NCBI GenBank assembly: GCA_963825625.1
Contig: CAWGUF010000017.1
Location: 1 to 64,000, forward strand
Direction: 5' to 3'
Length of the DNA: 64,000 nt
Source: CAMDPA01 sp963825625
Lineage (GTDB): Bacteria > Pseudomonadota > Alphaproteobacteria > Rhizobiales > Hyphomicrobiaceae
The notes beneath the pieces are model-generated. The model saw only the letters and a program-made list of their open reading frames with translations. It was not told the origin of the DNA and searched no databases. Positions 1 to 10,292 of the stretch are shown piece by piece (position 1 is the stretch's first letter; every line of letters begins with the position of its first letter). Position numbers and translations under genes: made by a program.

Positions 1-350
1 AGCACGCCGGTCGCGATCCGATCCAGGGGGCGTCCGATCCAATTCGTTATCGAAGGTCGTTTTTCAACCGCGGGAATTGATACCGCCTGTAGCACCAGGC
101 GTCGCGTTCGCGACAATGCGCGCGGTGCTGGGCTGAAAACGATCGACGTTGCCAGCCCCTGTACCAGATCCGCGGGCACTTCTCTGCCCAGGTCCCGCAG
201 GCGCTTTTGCTGCTGAAGGCTGGGGTTGTCATCGCCACGTTCCCATCTGGAGATGGTTCGCTGCGCAACGCCGAGCAGGTCTCCCATCGCCCGTTGTGTC
301 AAGCCATGCCGCTGCCTGAAGGCCTTCACGGCAACACCCCAATGCTGCAT
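1..350 (-). CDS. XRE-family helix-turn-helix regulator, C-terminus cut by window edge
   Basis: An open frame runs on the minus strand from an ATG at 350 off the left edge, giving at least 116 residues without a stop. Residues 7 to about 55 form a classic XRE DNA-binding domain: KAFRQRHGLTQRAMGDLLGV is followed by the recognition helix QRTISRWERG. The family binds operator DNA as a dimer, often regulating its neighbour or itself. The rest of the visible protein has no recognisable domain. It is divergent from the TetR gene at 592, so the roughly 240 bases between them probably hold both promoters. The HTH call is strong; the target is unknown. Confidence 0.75.
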   Translation of the reverse strand, partial: MQHWGVAVKAFRQRHGLTQRAMGDLLGVAQRTISRWERGDDNPSLQQQKRLRDLGREVPADLVQGLATSIVFSPAPRALSRTRRLVLQAVSIPAVEKRPSITNWIGRPLDRIATGV

Positions 351-591
351 CACATTCTGCCCTGTTATGAGCCGCTTTTAGACGTTGCGATGGATTATGA
401 CAGGCTGTTAACAGCAGCTTGTGGGCGAAGTTTGGAAGCTATTGGCGCAGGTGCGAGTTTGCAAAGGGCGGGCACTGAGCGCTGGTGTCGGACGGCTTCG
501 GCCCTAAGCGGGGTGAATTGGTGGTGCAGGCGCCCTGCACCGCCGACTTCTCGCGGGAAACTGCCCGGTGTGCTCGTCTTGGGACCGATGA

Positions 592-1199
592 ATGAGGCCG
601 ACACAGGATCAGGTGCGGGAGCGTGTGCTTGCGGTCGTGGAAGAGCTCGCCGCCCGGCAGGGCGGTCCGCGTTGACCGCGCGCAACATCGCCCAGGCTTG
701 CGGTTATACGCCGGGCAACCTCTATAACCTGTTTCGTGATTTGAGCGACCTGCAGTTGCAGCTGGAGGTGCGCATTCTCGCTCGTCTGCAGTCGGAGCTC
801 TTGGCCGCTGTCTCGGATTTGCACGGAATAGCCGCCGTGGAAGCATACGCGACCGCCTATATTCGGTTCGTGCAGGCGAATGCCAATCTCTGGACGGTCA
901 TTGCCGAGGCGCGGGATACAGGCCGCGACGATCTGCCGGATTGGTACGGCCGGCATTTGGAAGCGCTGGTGCAGCCACTGAAACAGCAATTCGTTTCTTA
1001 CCAAAGCGATGATGCACGCTATGATAGCGCCGCGGTGGCGCTGTGGTCAGTCATTCATGGTATCTCGGCGATTGCAGCCTCGAGCAAGTCTCCGGCAGCG
1101 TTGAACGGAGCGATCGAAGACCATTTCAGTGGGCTGAGCCGGGCTGCCTTCGTTTATCTCGCGGGCAACACTGATGGCCTGTCCAATAAGCGGGTTTGA
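592..1199 (+). CDS. TetR/AcrR-family transcriptional regulator, one frameshift
   Basis: Starting at ATG 592 the frame reads MRPTQDQVRERVLAVVEELA, the usual first helix of a TetR regulator, then hits a stop near 674. One frame over, the HTH continues directly as LTARNIAQACGYTPGNLYNL and the ligand domain runs to 1199. A single missing base near 670 restores a protein of about 200 residues, the normal TetR length. The C-terminal half resembles the WHG-type ligand domain. An ATG at 588 lies in the downstream frame but gives a non-TetR N-terminus. It lies next to a Rieske oxygenase operon on the opposite strand and could be its regulator (inference). Confidence 0.7.
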
Positions 1200-1267
1200 G
1201 GCAGCAGCCGTGCGTGTCGAATTCCGGCATGGTGCAGTCGCCGTGATGGCAACCGCCGATTGCAGGA

Positions 1268-1758
1268 TCAGATCGGCACGGCAATCGCCTCGAACGCGCT
1301 GTCACAGTTTATGAGCTCGACCTTCTTGTGCGCGATAAGGAAGCTGTCGCCGGTGGTACGCAGCCTGTGCAGCTGGCGGCCGGCGAAATGCGCCGCCGTT
1401 CTTCTCTGTATTCCACCATGATGACGGTGGAGGTGACGTCGAATTCGCCATTGTGCTCGGCGCTGGCTGCCACCGTGATGTTGCCCACGATGTGTGCGGT
1501 GCGCGACGGCGGCGTCTGAATGTGGATCAGCGGATGCTCGAGCCGATCGATCCGCGTCTTCATCAGTTCCCTGTCATCGAAGAACAGCGAAGCCTCGGTG
1601 AATGGGCTGGCCTGGCCCGGCGAGGCCGGCACCCAATACGTCCCGTCATCCGTGAACAGATCCATCCACTCCCGGAACCGACGGTCATCCAGCAGCCGCG
1701 CTTCGTTGATGAGAAACGCCTCGAACGGCGCCCGGTCGATGGTCTTGGCGCCAGCCAT
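1268..1758 (-). CDS. Aromatic-ring-hydroxylating dioxygenase beta subunit (SnoaL-like), one frameshift
   Basis: The small subunit of a Rieske non-heme iron oxygenase. It starts MAGAKTIDRAPFEAFLINEA and contains the family pattern EARLLDDRRFREWMDLFTDD, then YWVPA and a histidine-rich stretch (LIHIQTPPSRTAHIVGNI). The frame changes near 1400; the other frame continues FAGRQLHRLRTTGDSFLIAH and ends at 1268, giving the usual length of about 163 residues. Its ATG overlaps the stop of the alpha-subunit gene in a TAATG arrangement, so the two are translationally coupled. The subunit is structural: it supports alpha-subunit hexamer assembly. The substrate cannot be read from it. Confidence 0.8.
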
Positions 1759-3059
1759 TACGCGCTCTCCTGCATGTAGCCGAGCCAAGCCTTGTACTGT
1801 GCGCGCACGACCATCTCGTGCGTGGCGAAGCCCGCGCATGCCGTTGATCTCGCTGTCCGGTTCCTCCGCGCCCAGGCCGCGGGAGATGTCGACCCAGTCT
1901 GTGGCGGTGCTCCGCAGACCGATCTGCGCCCGCGTGAAGCTCTCCAGATCGTCGGTTTGGACGAATGACGCCGCGGAGTGCGTGACATTCAGCAGCCTGA
2001 TGTTGCCGAAGTTCATCGAATTGGAGCGCCGACGAGTTGGATCGGGTAGGATGGTCACCTCCGTAAGATCCACCGCCAGGGGCTTGATGACACGGACGTG
2101 GATGTTGAGCCCCATGATCGACAGGTCAGGGTAGATCAGGGAATTGTGCAGCCGCGGCCTCAGTATCTCTGCTGCCCGCTCTGCGCCTGCCTTGTCAGCC
2201 AGCGCCTGCTTGTAGGCATCGAATGCGGCGCTCGAACGCTCGCCGTCGGCAAGCTTGGTATTGCTGGTCCAGCCGTGGCCGTTGCCGACGGTGAAGCTCT
2301 TGCGCTCTTTCCAGGCCGACGCCGTCTTTTTCTCCTTGGTCTCGATGACTGCCGCGCCGGCCTTGTCGCCCTCGCGACGGGCGAATTGCACGCCTTGCTT
2401 GTTGACGGTCGAGGCGTGCCCGAACGGCACGTGGTAGCTGTCGAGCACGTTCTCCACCTGCAGCTTCCAGTTTCCTCGGTAGATATAGCGGTGCATCCCG
2501 GCGTCGAAAGCGATCTCTCCGTCCGGTGCGCGGTCGACAAGATCGTCGATGCTGCCTTTCATGGGGCCGATATGGTCCTCGAAGCTGGGGCCCGACGGGC
2601 TGAGGCTGGCGAATATGAAGCCGCGGTACTCGCCGACACGGGAGCGTGTGCCAGCCCGAGCTTCGTCATGTCGAAGCCTTCTCCGTTGCCCTCCGGCACT
2701 GGCACCCCGATCAGGGAGCCGTCTGTGTCGAAAGTCCAGCCGTGGTAGCAGCACACCAGCCGTTTCGCGTTGCCGCAGCGCTCGTTCATCACCTTGGGGC
2801 CGCGATGCGAGCAGCGGTTGAGCAGCACGCGAACCTTTCCGTCTCGGTGTCTCAGCATCAGCACCGGCTGGCGGCCGAGCTCGGTGGTGAAATAGTCCCC
2901 GGCATTGGGTACCTGGCTGGTATGGCCGACGAACAGCCAGGCCCTGCCGAATAACCGCTCCATCTCCAGGTCGAACACATCAGGGGCGGTGTAGACGTGC
3001 CGATGCACGCGGCCCGGTTCGATCAGTGAGGAGATATCCCGAGCATGGCCGTTACGCAT
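1758..3059 (-). CDS. Aromatic-ring-hydroxylating dioxygenase alpha subunit (Rieske), two frameshifts
   Basis: Catalytic subunit of a Rieske oxygenase, which adds oxygen to an aromatic ring using electrons from a separate reductase. The Rieske 2Fe-2S site is visible as CSHRG followed by CCYHGWTFDTDG. The catalytic domain has the mononuclear-iron region ENVLDSYHVPFGHASTVNK. The chosen start is ATG 3059 (MRNGHARDIS). The frame breaks near 2640, between KLGLAHAP and RVGEYRGFIFASL, and again near 1830, before FATHEMVVRAQYKAWLGYMQ. With both repaired the protein is about 433 residues, normal for the family. It is followed at once by the beta subunit. No reductase gene is seen nearby. Confidence 0.85.
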
Positions 3060-3115
3060 GATGCTGGCTCCGCAATGTGTCGCGATGGAGAATGTGTCGC
3101 GATGAACAAGGGTAA

Positions 3116-3169
3116 CGGGGTCAGGCCCCAATGCCTGACCCGGGTGCCTCATCCGAGTACCTGACCCCG
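3116..3169. repeat. Palindromic element with CGGGGTCAGG / CCTGACCCCG arms
   Basis: Ten-base inverted arms at 3116-3125 and 3160-3169 enclose a second hairpin (GGGTCAGGC at 3118-3126 with GCCTGACCC at 3133-3141). The element overlaps the last codons of the decarboxylase-like gene, so the final residues of that protein are repeat-derived. It resembles intergenic REP-type palindromes in structure; family membership is inferred. Confidence 0.5.
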
Positions 3170-4178
3170 GTGGAGATCACACCTTGGACATAATCTCGCA
3201 CGGAAGGGGCGAACATCTCTTCCACCGACACCTTTCGCTCCGTCAGTCCCTGCTCGAACGCGTATTGCGTCAGCGCCTCGATATCGTGGCGGCTCTCGTT
3301 GACGCCATAGCGCCAGAAGTCGTTGCCCATGACCGCCATCGTCTCGCGGGCTTCGGCATCGAGCCAGGGCAGGGTCACCATCAGGGCGTTGACGTCAGTC
3401 AGATCGATGATGGCCAGGCGCCTGGCTTCTACGAAGGCCTTGTAGATGCTGACGGGGAACCAGGGATGTTTTTCGACGAGCGTCTTCTTGATGCCGACGG
3501 CGTGCATGATCGGGAACAGTCCCGATCTCCTTGAAGTAGGCCTTCTCGGCTGCGCGGGTATCGGGAAACAGACGCTTGATGTGATGCTCGCCGGCCAGGA
3601 ACGACGATGGCGCCCGGGCCGTCATCAGGGCGTCGAGCTCCCCGTCCGCAGCATGCCGACCAGCGTCTTGTCCTCGGGATTGATTGCAGGTCGATGCCAG
3701 GAATCGGTTTCAGGGCGTGCGCTCATGCCGGCCGGCTTCTTCCTGTCCGCCCTGCCGCCAGTGCATGTCCGTCGGCAGGCACACCGTACTGATGCTGCAG
3801 CATGTCCGTGCATCCATACCACGGCGGTTATCTGGTACTCGGGCAACCCGACGCTTTTGCCGCTTGCAGGTCCTGGGGCTTTTCGATTTCCGCTCCTTCC
3901 CGCACGTAAAATACCGGAATGACGGAACGTGCGCGAGACGAAGGCGGGAATTGCGATCAGTCCGACGTCCCGGGCAGCGACGGTCCGGACGTAGCTCGAC
4001 ATCGACATTTCAGCGACGTCGAATTCCTGGAACACGAACTGGCGATGGAAAATTTCTCGGGATAGAGCGGCAGGTAGGTTACGGCGCATCCCTCCACCTT
4101 GACGCGCCCGTCTATGATCGCCTTCGTGCGATCGTAGTTGCCGCAGGCTATAGTGATAGGCACGTCATGGTACTCCAT
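3121..4178 (-). CDS. 4,5-dihydroxyphthalate decarboxylase-like / NMT1-type protein, at least four frameshifts
   Basis: Fragments in several frames line up end to end as one protein of about 350 residues. The start MEYHDVPITIACGNYDRTKA is at ATG 4178. It is followed by KVEGCAVTYLPLYPEK, then FDVAEMSMSSYV, GLIAIPAFVSRTFRHSGI and EHHIKRLFPDTRAAEKAYF. The C-terminus is MHAVGIKKTLVEKHPWFPVS, then LPWLDAEARETMAVMGNDFW. This order matches proteins annotated as 4,5-dihydroxyphthalate decarboxylase, a family sharing the fold of NMT1-type substrate-binding proteins. It precedes a Rieske oxygenase operon on the same strand, as in phthalate-type pathways. There is no signal peptide. A binding-protein role remains possible. 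Many frame breaks lie between 3400 and 4080. Confidence 0.6.
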
Positions 4179-4260
4179 TCGGTCTTCCTGTTGCGCTGAG
4201 CGCCCATTGCCGCTGCTTGATTTTCGAACGGTACTTTGTTCCACTCCGGTTGTGAAGCAG

Positions 4261-4344
4261 CGAAAATGGGGACAGCCACCTTTTTCGGTGCAGGCTCCGC
4301 GAGCCGTCCGTTGATGACCGAACCTGGTGGCGTCCCCATTTCGG
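4261..4344. repeat. REP-like inverted repeat in divergent intergenic region
   Basis: The left arm (4261-4280, CGAAAATGGGGACAGCCACC) pairs with the right arm (4326-4344, GGTGGCGTCCCCATTTCGG) with one mismatch and one bulge, around a loop of about 45 bases. GGGGACAG-type palindromes are common as REP/BIME elements in proteobacteria. It lies between the decarboxylase-like gene and ligBA, which diverge, so it could also act as a hairpin in the leader of ligBA. Confidence 0.5.
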
Positions 4345-4383
4345 AGTTCGCTTGTGGCAGCCCTGTTACCAGGAAATGCGACC

Positions 4384-5439
4384 ATGATGCGACGGTGATC
4401 GGCGGCGCGATGCTGCCCCACGCCCCGCAGTTCTTCACCATGCCGAATACTGAGGACAAGGACAACGTCGCGCGCGTCCGCCAGTTGGCCGCGATATCGG
4501 CGACCGGCTGCGCGCGCTAAAGCCGGATCTGTGGATCATCTTTTCCAACGATCACGTCGAGCAGTTCTTCCACACGTGCGCGCCGCCCTTTACGGTCCAT
4601 GTCGGCGGAGAGGCGACGGGCACGTTCGCCGGGCGCAAGTTCCATTGGAAGGTCCCCAGCGAGATCGGATTTAGCTTATGCGGCAACTCTATCGGCAGGA
4701 TTTCGATCCCGCATACTCGTGACGGCTAAGATCGACTATGCGATCGGCATTCCGCTGACCCACTTCGGCCACAACGACGCGGTGCTGCCGATCTACGTGA
4801 ACGCCTACCTGCCGCCCCAGCCGACAATGGAACGGTGCTACCAGTTCGGGCAGGCGGTTGCCCGCACTGTGACGTCGCTGGGGCTACGGACAGTCGTCCT
4901 GGCCAGCGGCGGCATGTCGCATTTTCCCGGTACCGACCGCTATTCGGAGCCCGACGTCGACTGGGACAAGCGTGTGCTGGACAAGCTGGTTGCTGGCCGG
5001 CTGAAGTCGCTGATCGGCTATGATGAGGCGGAGCTCGACGACACCGGCAACATCGAGCTCAGGTGCTGGGCGTGCGCGGCCGGCGCGTTCGGTGAGCGCA
5101 AACCGGACGTTGTCTCGTTCGATCCATCCTGGCATCATAACTATGCGTCGCTGGGCTGGATTGGTACGGCCGAAGCAACGCACACGGCGCACTATCCCCA
5201 GATCAAGCCGGAGCTTGTCGCGCCTCACCGCTGCACTACACGCCCTCGCGCATGAAGAGGCGACGCGCCTCGCATACGTGAGAGATCCGGCCGCCTATGC
5301 GGACAAGTTCGATCTGTCCGCCGACCAGCGCCAGGCGCTTATCGCCTTCGACATGCCGACCTTCGTCAAGATGGGCGCACATCCCCTTGTGCCATTTCTC
5401 GCCCAGATGCAGATCGAGCGCATCAGGAAGCAGCAGTAG
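4384..5439 (+). CDS. Class III extradiol ring-cleavage dioxygenase, LigB-LigA fusion, several frameshifts
   Basis: A ring-cleavage dioxygenase of the LigAB/gallate-dioxygenase type, which opens protocatechuate- or gallate-like rings with Fe(II). The LigB-type catalytic domain comes first, with metal-site segments GGAMLPHAPQFF, IIFSNDHVEQFFHTC and IPLTHFGHNDAVLP, and then LASGGMSHFPGTDRY. A LigA-type helical domain follows at the C-terminus (LHALAHEEATRLAYVRDPAA and MPTFVKMGAHPLVPFLAQMQ). The B-then-A fusion order matches gallate dioxygenases. Frame changes occur near 4394, 4490, 4670 and 5220. The start is uncertain: ATG 4384 with an early indel, or GTG 4395. A LigI-like hydrolase of the same cleavage pathway lies at 47609. 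Confidence 0.75.
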
Positions 5440-5475
5440 CTGGAATGTCGTGTGACGGCAGCGGAGGTCTAGCGC

Positions 5476-6730
5476 ATGGTGGAGATCGTCGGACTGCGTT
5501 GCATCCGTTGCGGCGCGGCATATGCAGTCGACTATTTCGCGCACGACTGCGATGCTTGCCGCGCCGAAGCGCCCAGTAATCTCGTCGTCGACTATGGCGA
5601 CCGGTTGCGGGTGCCTCGGCCGAAGCCGCAGCCTGATGCACCGCGCGGGTTGTGGCGCGACGGCGACGTGCTGTCCGTGCCAGCGGCTGCCGCGGTGACG
5701 CTCGGTGAGGGCAGTACGCCTCTGCATCGATTGGAACGCATGGGTGCGGCGATCGGGGTGAAGCAGCTTTACGCCAAGGACGAGACACGCAATCCGACCT
5801 GGTCGTTCAAGGACCGGCTGGCAGCATTGGCTGTCTCGAAGGCACGCCAGATCGGTGCCCAGGCCATCGTTTCCAGCTCATCTGGCAATGCCGGGGCGGC
5901 AGCGGCAGCCTATGCCGCCAGGGCCGGCATCCCCTGCTATGTGTTTGTCGTGCGCGGCAGTGCCGGCCCCATGGTCACGCAGATGCGGGCGTATGGCGCC
6001 ACCGTCGTTGAGGTCGCCACGAAGGCGGATCGCTGGACGCCGATGCACCACGCCGTGCGCACCTACGGCTGGTTTCCGACCTCGCCGTTTTTCGGTCCTG
6101 TCGGCAGCAATCCGTTCGGCATCGATGGCTATAAGACGCTCGCCTACGAGATCGCCGAGGCGCTGGATTGGCAGGTCCCCGACGTCTGCGTGCTGCCGGT
6201 GTGTTACGGCGATGCCCTCATTGGTATGTGGCGCGGCTTCGAGGACATGATTGCATTCGGGTGGACGGGACGCAATGCCGCGAATGATTGCGGCCGAGAT
6301 CTACGGTTCGCTCACCACCGCATTGACGGCCGGCAGCGACCTTCTCCAGGACATGCCCAAGACGTTCGACACGGTTTCAGGATCGATCAGCGCAACGCGC
6401 GGCACATACCAGGCGCTTCACATCGTTCGCACGTCCGGCGGCACGGCCACCACTGTGCCCGACGCCGACACGATGCGTTGGCAGGGTTGCTGGCCCGCAA
6501 GGAAGGTCTTTATGTCGAGCCCGCGTCGGCAACCGCTGTTGCGGGTGTGGAATTGCTCGTGAAGCGCGGTGCGATCCGTCCCGATGATACAGTCGTCGCG
6601 CTTCTGACGGCGAGTGGCCTCAAGGATCCCGATCGCACGACGGCGATCTTTGGAGCCCCCTCTTGGGGTGCCGAAAGAGCCGGAGGCCGCCATTGCTGCG
6701 CTCCAGGCCGCAGGCGTATTTCCTCGCTGA
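5476..6730 (+). CDS. Threonine synthase-like PLP-dependent enzyme, three frameshifts
   Basis: A fold-type II PLP enzyme resembling threonine synthase. The N-terminus carries a Cys-rich zinc-ribbon-like element (CIRCGAAYAVDYFAHDCDAC). The PLP lysine sits in NPTWSFKDRLAAL, and SSSSGNAGAAAAAYAARAGI is the phosphate-binding glycine loop. The frame moves near 6270 and returns near 6480; the middle part reads MPRMIAAEIYGSLTTALTAG. A third change near 6665 gives the natural end LGVPKEPEAAIAAL...GVFPR at 6730. It follows ligBA by 37 bases on the same strand, so it is probably co-transcribed. Many catabolic operons carry such paralogues; its substrate need not be O-phosphohomoserine. Confidence 0.75.
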
Positions 6731-6750
6731 AGGCTGATCGCTGGAAAGCA

Positions 6751-7858
6751 TCACGCAGCACTGTGACGTCCCAGAATGTTCCAGCGTTCAACGCCGCCGC
6801 CTGAAACCGCATGCATGACGCCGTGCAGATTGACCGTCGGATCGCAATGCGTGGCGCGGATCAGAATCCGGTCGCCCATCGATGGCGTCCGCTGACCGGT
6901 CGGGATCGTGATCATGCCGTGCTCGTCGCCACCAAAGCGATAGGTGGAACCTTCGGGCGCGCCGACCAGTACGTCCGGCGGCGGCCCATTGGTCGCGAGC
7001 ACTTTGGTGCCGGCATCCACGTCAGCCTGGCCGTGTCGGTTGACCGAGATCACAGTCGCCAGCACGAACAGTGCCGGCAGAAAACCCGGCGGCTTGCCCT
7101 GGGCGTCGACCACCCGGGCGTATTCGGCGTCCATGAAGACATAGGAGCCCACCTGCAGCTCGTTGAACGGCCCGGCGGCATCCATCAGGAAGGTGCCGGT
7201 CCCGCTGCCGGTACGAGCCGTGGCGGCAGCCCCTCGGCCTGCAATGCGTCGACAAGTCGGCGGACCTGGGCAGCCACCTCCGCCACCTTGGTCAGCCGTT
7301 CATCCGCCGCCTCTATGTGCTGGACGTGCCCTGCGTAGGCCTGCACCCCGGCGAACCTGAGCCGCGAGCATCCGGCAATGTCCTTGGCGAGCGACAAACC
7401 CTGATGCCAGTCGGTGACGCCCGTGCGCAGCTGGCCGACGTCGGTATCGACCAGCACGCCGAGTGGCGGGTCATCGGGCGAGACGGCTGTAGGCAGGCCT
7501 TCCAGCTGAAGCTTATGGTCCGCCACGATCATCACGCCGTGCTTGCGGTTCAGCGCCGCTACTCTGGAGAACTTGTCGGCGCCATATGTCGGTGACGTGA
7601 TCAGAGATCTCGGACACCCGCCGCGCTCAGCGCCTCCGCTTCTGTTACCGTCGCACAGCAGATGCCGGCCGCACCCGCCGCAATCTGCAACTCGGCGACC
7701 TGCCGCGTCTTGTGCGTCTTGGCATGCGGCCTGAGCGAGACGCCGGCCGCCTTTGCTACCGTTGCCATTCGCGCGACGTTATCGCGCACGGCGTCGGCGT
7801 CGACTATGAGTGCCGGCGTCGCGATGTCGATCAATGGGGCGTGATCTGGTGACAGCAT
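6751..7858 (-). CDS. D-threonine aldolase / DSD1-family PLP enzyme, two frameshifts
   Basis: An alanine-racemase-fold (fold type III) PLP enzyme of the D-threonine aldolase / D-serine dehydratase family, which cleaves or deaminates D-hydroxy amino acids with a metal cofactor. The N-terminus reads IDIATPALIVDADAVRDNVA, and the PLP lysine is in RPHAKTHKTRQVAELQI. The middle has VLVDTDVGQLRTGV and GVQAYAGHVQHIE. The C-terminal metal-site region contains DEHGMITIP and LIRATHCDPTVNLHG. Frame breaks near 7600 and 7205 split it in three. It is the last gene of a probable operon with the luciferase-like gene 24 bases upstream. Confidence 0.8.
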
Positions 7859-7882
7859 TTGTATGCCCTGGCTGGTTTCGGC

Positions 7883-8890
7883 TCAGCGAACGTGCGGCAT
7901 CACTTCTTCCGCGAACCACCGGCACTGCTCGTCGTATTCGGCCAGCGAGTTGACCGCCACGACCATGGCAGCGAGGTGATCCACACCCATGTCCTTCAGT
8001 TGTCCGATCTTGTCGATCACGGTCTGAGCTGATCCGACCAGATTGCCAGTCACCTGATGCTTGGGATCGCGCCCGGTATAGGCCAGCGAGATGCGGTGGT
8101 GCACCAGGCCACTGTTCATGTAGGTCTCCACCGCCGCCTCGTCGGTCTTTCCCAGCAGCAGGGAGAATTGCGGCGCCATTTCTATCTCGGCGGGATCGCG
8201 GCCAAGCGCCTCGGCCCGGCGCTTGATGATCTGTATGCGTTCGCCGATCTCGTGGAACGGTCGCCAGCCCGGCAGCCAGCCTTGGCCATGTTGTGCGGTG
8301 CGCTCCAGCGATGCTTCGTTGTGGCCACCGATATAGAGCGGAAACGGATCCTGCAGCGGCTTTGGCGCCAGCTCCAGCCCCGTGAACGAGTAGTACTTGC
8401 CCTCGAAAGTTGAGACCTTCTCAGTCGACAGGTTCTGGAACGCCGCGATGCCCTCGTCGAGCATGTCGCCGCGGCGCGCCTTGGGATAGCGCTGACCGGC
8501 CCAGGCCTGGAACTCCTCGCGATAGGCCCCGAGACCAACCGCCAGCATGAAACGGCCGCCGGACATCTGATCGATGGTGGCGACCTGCTTGGCCAGCATT
8601 ACCGGCTCGCGCATCGGCATGACCAGCAGCCCGGCCCCGACCCTGAGCCTGGTCGTAGCCTGCGCGATCATCGCCATCACAATCAGCACGTCGTAGAAGT
8701 TGGGCGGCTCGCCGTAGAGGTCCCGCACATAGTTCTGCGTGGTCAGATGATCGTTGCCCCACACTGCATCATAGCCAAGCTGCTCACAGAGCACCGCGGT
8801 CTTGACCAGGTCCTGCGGCTCGCAGAACGGGATCGGATAGGCGAGCCCTTCGTAGCCTGTCGCCAGGCACACCGAGAATTTCATCTGCAT
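7883..8890 (-). CDS. LLM-class flavin-dependent oxidoreductase
   Basis: An intact 335-residue luciferase-like monooxygenase of the F420- or FMN-dependent bacterial luciferase superfamily. Visible family blocks are MKFSVCLATGYEGLAYPIPF, AVWGNDHLTTQNYVRDLYG, ATTRLRVGAGLLVMPMREPV, AKQVATIDQMSGGRFMLAVG and PLYIGGHNEASLERTAQHGQ. It starts at 8890 or, two codons later, at 8884. It sits between the M24 peptidase (28 bases upstream) and the D-threonine-aldolase-like gene on the same strand, which suggests one operon. Such enzymes oxidise small carbonyl or heterocyclic substrates; the substrate here is not known. Confidence 0.85.
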   Translation of the reverse strand: MQMKFSVCLATGYEGLAYPIPFCEPQDLVKTAVLCEQLGYDAVWGNDHLTTQNYVRDLYGEPPNFYDVLIVMAMIAQATTRLRVGAGLLVMPMREPVMLAKQVATIDQMSGGRFMLAVGLGAYREEFQAWAGQRYPKARRGDMLDEGIAAFQNLSTEKVSTFEGKYYSFTGLELAPKPLQDPFPLYIGGHNEASLERTAQHGQGWLPGWRPFHEIGERIQIIKRRAEALGRDPAEIEMAPQFSLLLGKTDEAAVETYMNSGLVHHRISLAYTGRDPKHQVTGNLVGSAQTVIDKIGQLKDMGVDHLAAMVVAVNSLAEYDEQCRWFAEEVMPHVR

Positions 8891-8918
8891 ATCCTCCCTT
8901 CGCCGCCGGCCTGGCTCG

Positions 8919-10106
8919 TCAGTCGATGACCCGCAAAGCCGAATCGATTGTGGTCAGCGAATTCACGCCGTCGGACGTGACGCGCATCATGTCCTCCGAC
9001 TGCAGACCAGCGAAGCCCAACTCGTAGTACGGTGTCTCGACGCAGATCACCATGTTTTCTTCGAGCACACCTTTGGTGGAAGGCGCGATGTTTGGCGGAT
9101 CGTAACCGTCGACCCCGATGCCATGGCCGACATGGCTGCGCGCGTAGTGCGCTATGCCCTCGCGCTGCACGGTCGCCACCACCTCGTCGAACAGCTTCGC
9201 GACCTCGAGGCCGGGACGTACGATCTCGTAGGCGCGCTGCACGCCTTTTTCCAGCGCACGATGGTATGTCTCCAGCTTCTCGGGCGGTGTGCCGAAGAAC
9301 GCGATGCGGGCGATGTCGGAGCGATAGTGCCGGTAGCGGCAGCCGACGTCGAAGCGGATTGCATCGCCGCGCTTCAGGGCACGATCTGAAGGCTGCACGT
9401 TGATCATTGCACTACGGTTGCCGAACCCGATGCAGTTGGTGACCGGACTGGCGTCGTTCGCCACCGTGCAGCCGTTGAAGGCGCGCAGCATCTCCCGCTC
9501 GGTGACGCCTTCCCGGGCCACGGCCAGCGCCGCCTCGATCGAAAGCCCCGAAACCCGGGCTGCCTCCCGCAGCCTGGCAATCTCCTCCGGTGTCTTGATG
9601 GCCCGCACTTTCTCGATCAGGGTGAAGGCCCGCACGAAGGTGGCCTCCGGCAACGCTTCCTCCAGCTGGTCCATGCACTGCGGCGTGATGCCCGGCTGAT
9701 CGATGCCGATCCGCGCCGCGCTCAGCCCGCGTTCTTTCAGCGCAGCCACCAGCGCATCCACCGGCCCCTTGTAGGCCTGCGCCTCGAACAGCCTCTTTTG
9801 CAGCTGATCGGCATCATCCAGGCTGGCGCCGCCGTCGACGTCGATCTGGAAGAAGCCGTATCGCTCGATGTCATCGACCCAGAGCTCCTGGTCGGCCACC
9901 AGGTCGACGATACCGGAATTGGCAATCAGCGCGCCCGGGCCTTCCTCGCGGGTATGCAGCACATAGCACTGCGGGCCGCGTCGCACCCACTGCGACATCG
10001 CCCAGAATCGACTGAGATAGGTCACGTTTTCCGCACACGTACCGACAATGGCGTCGAGCCGCTCCTCCGTCAGGATCTGGCGAAGTCGGGGCAGGTTGGT
10101 GAGCAT
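8919..10106 (-). CDS. M24-family metallopeptidase (Xaa-Pro peptidase / creatinase-like)
   Basis: An intact 395-residue protein with an N-terminal creatinase-type domain and a C-terminal pita-bread domain. The five metal ligands are visible in order: Asp in IRFDVGCRY, Asp in HYRSDIARI, His in SHVGHGIGVDG, Glu in ICVETPYYELG and Glu in LQSEDMMRV. This predicts a dinuclear-metal hydrolase cutting Xaa-Pro peptides or, in the creatinase branch, small amide compounds. It is the first gene of a likely three-gene minus-strand operon with the luciferase-like and D-threonine-aldolase-like genes, which points to a catabolic role. Confidence 0.88.
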   Translation of the reverse strand: MLTNLPRLRQILTEERLDAIVGTCAENVTYLSRFWAMSQWVRRGPQCYVLHTREEGPGALIANSGIVDLVADQELWVDDIERYGFFQIDVDGGASLDDADQLQKRLFEAQAYKGPVDALVAALKERGLSAARIGIDQPGITPQCMDQLEEALPEATFVRAFTLIEKVRAIKTPEEIARLREAARVSGLSIEAALAVAREGVTEREMLRAFNGCTVANDASPVTNCIGFGNRSAMINVQPSDRALKRGDAIRFDVGCRYRHYRSDIARIAFFGTPPEKLETYHRALEKGVQRAYEIVRPGLEVAKLFDEVVATVQREGIAHYARSHVGHGIGVDGYDPPNIAPSTKGVLEENMVICVETPYYELGFAGLQSEDMMRVTSDGVNSLTTIDSALRVID

Positions 10107-10292
10107 CGGCAGTCTCCGGATAGGAACGTGGCAGCAGCGCGGGACGCAGGGGCACTTCGATCCGGGAAAAGGTGAACGCCCCGCCGCGGCGAGTTAATGT
10201 ATCCTGGTCCTCGCTCGCCCGTCCGCCCACCTGTCCTCGGCCCGCCCGTCCTCGCCCGCCGATCTGACCCCGGCAAGCGGACGGCACGCGAT

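Noticed and set aside
1328..2821. Plus-strand frames opposite the Rieske alpha and beta genes
   Set aside because: Mirror frames of clearly coding minus-strand sequence with Rieske motifs; typical of GC-rich antisense frames.
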